Assembly: GCA_011009095.1 (NCBI GenBank)
Contig: VTPC01091317.1
Coordinates: forward strand, 22,887 to 86,886
DNA length: 64,000 nucleotides
From: Ignelater luminosus
Lineage: Eukaryota > Arthropoda > Insecta > Coleoptera > Elateridae
Direction of reading: 5' to 3'
Translations under genes and position numbers: made by a program
The notes under the pieces: model-generated
Database searches by the model: none
What the model saw: only the letters and a program-made list of their open reading frames with translations
Told to the model about the DNA's origin: nothing
Shown: piece after piece, positions 57,473-64,000 of the stretch
How positions within the stretch are numbered: position 1 is the first letter of the stretch
How the letters are laid out: the number at the start of each line of letters is the position of its first letter

Positions 57473-57940
57473 CTGTAACAAAAGGAAATTTCAGTAACCA
57501 AGCAATTTTACTTCATAAAAAAAATAATTTACTGAGAGATTTCAACGCACAGTGAGAACACATTAGCAACAAATATTTATAATAATTAAAACAAGTCGAA
57601 TATTATAATTAGAGAATGGATATGTGTATGCATTTTTTATAATTAATTATCTAACGACAGTAGCAATAGTTAAATGACTCATTCTGATTGCAAAACACGT
57701 GTACTTTCAAGAAAATAGATATGAATACAAAAATGTTCCATTAGGTTTTACTATAATTATTTATAATTATCTTAATGTAATTTAAGCTTCTGTATTTTAA
57801 TACTTTATTATAAACTAACCTTGAGATTTAATTGAAAATGTTGAGCTTGAAGATTTTAGTATCAATAGGAATTTTTTTAAAAATTTTCCGAAACTAATTC
57901 TAACTAATAATTCTGATTAGTAAAAATAAAATTCTCTTAC

Positions 57941-58139
57941 CTCTTAATTTTTGTCCATCAGGAGTGCACTTCTTTGCAGTATCAAGGCAGTTGTAATAAT
58001 TGTCTAGAAGTCGATCGCTGCGTAAGATCTCATCAATATCGACGTTATCATATTGATCGGTATACTTTTCTTCCTCAGGCCGGGCCCAAACAATAGCGGC
58101 GAAGATAACACAAAGTGCAATTACTGCAAAACCTTTCAT
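57941..58139 (-). CDS. Chemosensory protein (OS-D family), exon 1 with signal peptide
   Basis: Starts at ATG 58139 and runs 199 nt to donor AGAG|GTAAGA at 57940. The N-terminus MKGFAVIALCVIFAAIVWA is a typical signal peptide, with cleavage likely before RPEEEKYT. The mature part begins YTDQYDNVDIDEILRSDRLL, the conserved N-terminal motif of the family, then NYYNCLDTAKKCTPDGQKLR. The four cysteines of the complete protein (51, 58, 77, 80) fit CX6CX18CX2C exactly. The single 468-bp intron falls in phase 1 shortly after the second Cys, the usual intron position in insect CSP genes. A TATA box lies upstream. Confidence 0.97.
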
Positions 58140-58164
58140 TGTGCTGGTGTTGTCGTGATGAGTG

Positions 58165-58210
58165 AACTGATCAGACTTATGCCGGTGTACGACATCGCAG
58201 CACATTTATA
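58165..58210 (-). promoter_or_regulatory. TATA box and initiator-like site of the chemosensory protein gene
   Basis: On the - strand TATAAA occupies 58210-58205, about 66 bp before the ATG, and TCAGTT, an arthropod initiator-like sequence, lies at 58170-58165. The gap between them (about 42 bp) is longer than the usual 30, so the start could instead be near 58180. The leader would be 25-45 nt. Confidence 0.6.
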
Positions 58211-58214
58211 GGGA

Positions 58215-61200
58215 AGAATTGTTTATCCTGAAAGAGGGGGACTCGACTTCCCCCTACGGTGATTTGCGTCATAACGTCAAGCATTTCCACTGGATAAACG
58301 GACATGCACCAAACCATCACCACTTTGTATAATTAATTATCTGATATGCATTGGTGTAATTAAAGGAATAAATTTCCATACTTTTCTGCTGTGTGATTTT
58401 TTTGCGTAAATTCCAGCGTTTGTCACATCTTAATTGTTTGACAAACATAACAATTAAGTTGATTTGCATAAAGAAATTGAAGAAAATATTTTAGAATTAA
58501 ATCTAGTGATATTTAAAACGAATAATTTTTTATGAAGCACTGATTCCAACTGTAGATAAAAATTTTGATTTTGCAGGTAGAATGAATGCTAATTAATGTT
58601 AATTCTTTCACCTAAGGGATTCGTAGGCTCTGACTGAAACTTAAAGGCAAGAAAGCAAAATATTATTTTAACATATTGTACATTTTAAACAAATAAAAAC
58701 TATGATATCAAAACACTGATTTTCATGATTTAAAGTAGCATAAAAAGCTGAATGTTTAGTATTAAAATAAGAATATCAGTTTTTATGTTTCTGCAAGAAC
58801 TTGAAATTGTTTACCTTCAAAGCTCTGATGACTTACCTGTTACAAAACAACCAAATAAATATGAAATGATAAATAACAGGTTATTTTGATGTTTGACTAT
58901 TTATTACCTAATTTGTGTTTCAGAGAACACGATAAAAAATAACGTTTTCTTTGGAGGTACGCAGTTTTTACAATTCAATAATAACAAGTAGTAAAAATAG
59001 AGCAGTTTTTGAGAATTGGAAGAAACCAACGCAAACTTAAAATTTACTATTGTTTAGTGCAAGGAAAATGCTACAAAAATTGGAAATTTAAAGATTTTCG
59101 ACTTATAAAGCTTTAGATACTATAAACAGCCGAAAACCAACCTTCTTAACTTCAAACTCTACTGACAAGAGAACAATTATCTAATTATTATGATTTTTAC
59201 CATGTATACCCACCATATTTTTTAGGGAAAAACAGGCAAGGTACACTTCGTGCTTGTCTCTTTTTCTTACATCAATAATTATTTTATTGGCAAATGGAAA
59301 CTGGAGAAACATTTTCGAGATTATTAAAGATATTAAGCGCCTTTTTGTTGTAAACTAGTTTTATGTGTGTTTAAGATGTATGTAATAGAAGTTAACCTTT
59401 TATTATTATTAAACCTCAAACATTTAACAAAAATAACTTTTATGGTCTAAGCACTAATATTATACTTAAACCAAATGAAATTAATTTTGTATTTTCAAAC
59501 TAAAAACCTCACCAGCTTTACGGTATAATCTCATTGTGCAATAAATTGTTGAAGAAAGATGAAAAATTTACATGGAAGAACTTTGGGAAGAGATAAAGAC
59601 AACTCTGGAAATGTTCAAGACTGTGATGTATATACAAAAAAATTGTACTGTGATACTGCCTTTTAAATGGATCACAGGCAAGAATTGGGCGTTGGCAAAC
59701 AAAACTGTAAATAGGTATAGCTATGCTATTACAACAAGTAATAGAAGAGTTACCCCATCTCTATGTTATCTCTTTAATATGTTCAGCGATTTGATAGAAG
59801 CCCCACAACCGCGGGGTAGTGCGCTCTTACAGATCAATTACTTTACTACGTATAATTGATTCTTAAAATCGTGGAAAAGTTGATCTACAAATCCATCAAA
59901 GATGAACTTCTGATCAGCAAACCACAGTATTAAAACCAGATTTTTGTCAAAATAATATATTTTATGAATCTTGCAAGCCACTTCTCTAGATATGGAAGGA
60001 ACTTTTGATAACATCTGGTTTGACTGATCCGGACGTAAGATGAATCGGTATTTCACGCAGAAACAGAACTGTCCCTTACCTCTTATGTAGTGCGTAGTCA
60101 AATCATAGTAAAGAATAAAGTACTGAACACCAAATGCTTCTTTTAATTTTACGCAGAAAATATTATATGTAATGTCACTAAGACCCTATAGATAGGTAAA
60201 CGTCTTCTGGAAAAATTTGATCCGAATATTGTAAAGAAGGCCAACAAGAGCGGCCGGTATTATGGTTCCCAGGTTACGCAACACTCAGCGTCGTCACAAA
60301 TACATGTTAGCTGTGTAATTATTGGAATCTACCTTTACAGGTTCAATATAAGTATAAGACATTCACATACTTAATCTACCTAGGCATTACAGAGATCTTT
60401 ATAATAACTCCCGCAGTGACTACAAAGTCTACAAGCTGCAGCAAATTAAGAACCTGTGTGGAAGAACAGTTTCCATTTTCAGAGAATTAAGACCACATAC
60501 CCCTTCAATAAGTTTTTACTATGATTATCTCAGGAAAGGAAAAAAGAAGAATAGTTAGAAAAGAGTACTTTATATGGTATAACGATGTCTAAAGGTGGGA
60601 AAACAATTGCAATTTCAGTATTAATCACTCGCAATTTAAACCCAAACTAAAGTAATGTTATGGAAATACTTAGCAAGTAGGCAGATCCTAGATCCTTGTC
60701 AGGATTGACAGTCAGGCAAAATTAGAGACATTATCAATGGTAGAAACTAATTCCAAATTAGTTAGAGGCTGGAAAACAGGAACAGGATCACAATGGAATG
60801 GATACAATGAGGAGAAAGCGAACTACTTGATGCAGAGGGTTAGTTGCGTGCATTGCTTACGAAAGGAATTTACAAACGACCTTTTCATGCTGGTTATAAT
60901 TAGTGAGCTACCTTTTACCTGGTTTTGAACAGTTACGCTTTTTTATTAGAGGTGTCCAGCCAAGTGTATAGGGGAAGAGTAACAGTTCAACTTAGCAGGT
61001 AAAAACTAAAGAGTTAATAGGTATGCTGTTAGAACAGGGCATTTTTCGACATGGATCTGATAAACAATCCTGTGTACCGATTGCGTGTGTAGCAGACCAT
61101 TCGATATAATCTTTTTATCTTTTGTGAAAATAGTTTATTACCAAAATGTTTACTGACTACTTCCTTAAAGAGTATCTCCTATTGCAATGTATTTGGAAAA

Positions 61201-64000
61201 GTAACGAAGAGTCCGTTTCTATGGGCAAGAAGAGGTATTTACCTCTCCTCTTCCTAGATCTCAATTACATCGTGTGTAGTATCTAAAAACGCAAATTAAC
61301 ACATTAATCGACCATCAGTTTACATTACATCCATAGTAATTATTAAACAAAGTTGAGTCCATAGTCCCAACTAGCCAGGATATAGAGCACTTCACCTGTT
61401 AATATTAAATAATTGGGAATTTTACGGCGATTTTCGAATACTACCTACTCGGAAAAGATATTTATTAATGCATGGAAATTTCCAAACTGCAGTAATCTTC
61501 CTGAATTAGAATTAATAAACACTTCTTTCCTGGGTGGTGTCAAAATTTACAGTAAAATTCCCAAGGTTTTTCAACTGTGTAAAATCTATTTGGAGAACGG
61601 AAAGGTTTATAATATTATCTAATAAATAAAACAATTAAATTCGCCAAGAGAACAAGCATTTTAGTAGAGTGGATACGATTGTAACTATTTTCTACTCATC
61701 AGATAGAATCAGATCGCCTACCATATCCTAAAAATCGCCTATCCAAATTTATTTTAATAGCAGAGCTGAGAATTTTAAGCCCCCCTCCAAAAAAAAATTG
61801 AAAATAGGAGTCTAAGAAGACATTGGAATTCCTGAAAAAAGCTCGCTAGACTTTAAATTTAGGCAGACTTTAGGCACATATTAGCAACAATTTAAAAAGA
61901 GGCATTTATGTGAAATTCAAAGCAAAAGGCATTTTAGGCAACTTGTCAAATTAAAGTACTTTGTGTGATCTATAAATATTCCTTCTTAAAATAGAAGGGC
62001 TTTTAATATTTATAATAGGCATTTTTCCTACAAATCCGGTTCTAATGTTTCCTAAAACTGGACAATCATTATCCGCCATAATCTTTGATCTATAAGATTC
62101 ATACAAGTCATCAGGTTAAGGATTTCTCAAACTGGTTTAAAATCTGAATCACCAAGTTTAACGCCGCAACTGCCATGTGACTCTACAGATCATGCAATTA
62201 CGAAATCAAAAATTGGATATAAATGTGCTACAAGTGCTACAATAGGTTGACATTCAATAATGTCATTTGAAATATACCTACAATAAGTAACAATCAATAT
62301 ATCACGATAAATAGTCTTATAACCATAACTAATAGTGATGGTTCACGTGGAAATCTACCTTGACCTCATGTAATTTTAGCAAGACACGGCAAATACGGTG
62401 TGTCATGAACAATTAGTATATCAACGCGATTATATGTAACTATTTTTATCTCTGATACCTTACAAAGTTCATCGTAATTGTTACCTGACTACTGGTCAAC
62501 ATTGACCAAATTACAAATATACTTATTAATACTAATACTTGGAATGAAAAATGATTTTAGGAATTTTACGTAAAGAAGTTATCATTTATGTACTATGTAT
62601 GCAATTTATAATATTATATTCTACGTGCTTTCTTTTAAAAATAAGCAAAAGTTTTGTCAATCTTATAAATAACGTGTTGGGTTTTTGGAGACTGCATATT
62701 TAGGCATACTAAATTATAATAGAGGTTTCATCGAGAATAAATTTAAATTTACCATAATAAAATTATTATCAACCAACATAATATGTAACGTGCATATTAT
62801 TAAACTTTATCATCAAAACTAACTTTAGCTTGACAATAAATCGAATGGAAGATTAATAGTTGCTACTCATATTTATTTAATTGAACTTGATTATGTATTC
62901 AACTTTCATTAATGTAAAAAACACAAATAAAGGTTACAGTAAGAATAAATAATAATGAAGTGTACAGATAATTATTATATCCTTTAAAATAGTTAATTAT
63001 GCAATTTGTAATTTCTGTTAGCACTTCTGTAAAGATTATAAATATCAGAAAGGAATACATTCATTAAGTTAATAAATCGTTAAGGAAGTTACAATAGAAA
63101 TTCTTGTTAACGAAATAATGTCAATAATAAAAGAGAAAAGCAGTTTCAATTACATTTAAAATTTACAAAATTCATAACCGTCGCTTATTAAAAAAAAAAA
63201 ACTTACACAACCTACTATTTTTTAATTCAGGAATTTTCAAGCGTAATACAATTAGACTATAAAACTTTAAAGTTTGCGGTTAACAAATAAAGAAAAAAAA
63301 TAGTTAACATTTACATCTTAAATGGTGTAAAAACTTTATTAATGATAAATTTACAGACGTAAGTATTAAATAACAAACTCTAATGGTGCTTTTTACTTCA
63401 TGTATTTATTTAAACGTCACCAGAAAATTGGTATTCTTCACATTATTTATATACTAAATAATTCACATGCTTATACCGCGCGTGTAGAGGTGATAACCTT
63501 TAATTAGATGACTCGATTAGTCACTATTTATAGTTTTTGTTTAAAATAGAAGATGTTATGTTTATTCCTAACTGTTTTTGTGCCATAATTTTGTCGAGTC
63601 TGAAACTAGAATGCGAAACTTCCCAATAAATCTTAAATATTTCCTACGGAAAACTACTTGGTCGAATTAATTTTTAGCATTTGACGTCAAAGATGATCAA
63701 CGTACTAGTAAATAACTATCAGAACTGGTTGTAGACAAGTAGGTAAAGAAAGAGGGCAATTATAAAGAAAACTAAATTACAATTGACAATTACGTGATAA
63801 TACAAAAAGTAAAGACCTTGCAAATATTATTGCTGTTTATGTTAGACTGGGCGGTTTTTAAAAATGTTAATGATTAATGATCTAAGGGAAACCTGTACGC
63901 GTAGAGCTTGTAGATATTCTAATTTAAACATGTAGATAGTATATTTTAAATCAATTGATAAAATACTCTTATAACAGTTATAGTGAAAAGCGTGAATAGT
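58215..64000. other. No confident gene to the right edge
   Basis: 5.8 kb of AT-rich DNA upstream of the chemosensory protein gene. Open frames such as 59572-59859, 60737-60928 and 61413-61622 on + have no recognisable motif. A few stretches near 60230-60520 look like worn repeat sequence but I cannot assign them. No RNA gene was seen. Confidence 0.5.

Noticed and set aside
60700-60928. Frame beginning MVETNSKLVRGWKTGTGSQW
   Set aside because: No family recognised, no splice or promoter context; left as probable chance or worn repeat.

Overview
This is AT-rich animal nuclear DNA, almost certainly from an insect. The genes are split by GT/AG introns up to about 5 kb long. One gene is an arthropod chemosensory protein (OS-D family), one is an Ih/HCN-type channel that closely resembles the insect Ih gene, and the repeats are mainly mariner/Tc1, hAT and Jockey/RTE-like elements typical of insect genomes. 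I cannot fix the order or species. No tRNA, rRNA or CRISPR array was recognised.

Host genes. (1) The 3' half of an Ih channel gene lies on + at 6641-18453 in five exons (S5, pore helix/filter/S6, C-linker, cyclic-nucleotide-binding domain, tail). The exons total 1242 nt and keep one open frame across four introns. The S1-S4 exons were not found and should lie left of the window. (2) A BRD8 homologue (bromodomain subunit of the TIP60/NuA4 acetyltransferase complex) lies on + at 26312-28886 without introns. It has a one-base frameshift in a run of seven A. (3) A complete two-exon chemosensory protein gene lies on - at 57270-58139, with a TATA box and poly(A) signals. Two further short reading frames (24548-24748 on -, 43120-43220 on +) are only candidates.

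Mobile DNA fills much of the rest. 1-1990: a decayed LINE reverse transcriptase interrupted by a DD34D mariner. 6835-7690, 8993-12287, 14118-14381 and 14840-15582: inverted-repeat elements inside the channel introns, one holding a ZMYM1-like hAT transposase relic. 19974-20583 and 30942-31520: MITEs with TAA/TTA target duplications. 30262-36419: a dense cluster of terminal repeats, hAT and TA-flanked MITEs, a foldback element with doubled ends, and a DD41D-type mariner with about 290-bp terminal repeats. 39000-40500: a second LINE relic. 44510-47985: a hAT-like element containing another MITE, a long-TIR element with a Cys-rich CXC-like motif, and an element with a 121-bp tandem repeat. 49091-51144: a GC-rich Jockey-type LINE that has ORF1 but no ORF2, flanked by an 11-bp target duplication. 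54498-55661: a decayed Tc1-like element.

The three host genes do not form an obvious functional unit. The most informative observations are the ORF1-only LINE, the foldback that keeps a transposase C-terminus, the BRD8 frameshift, and coding-like cargo inside the MITE at 44595-45225.
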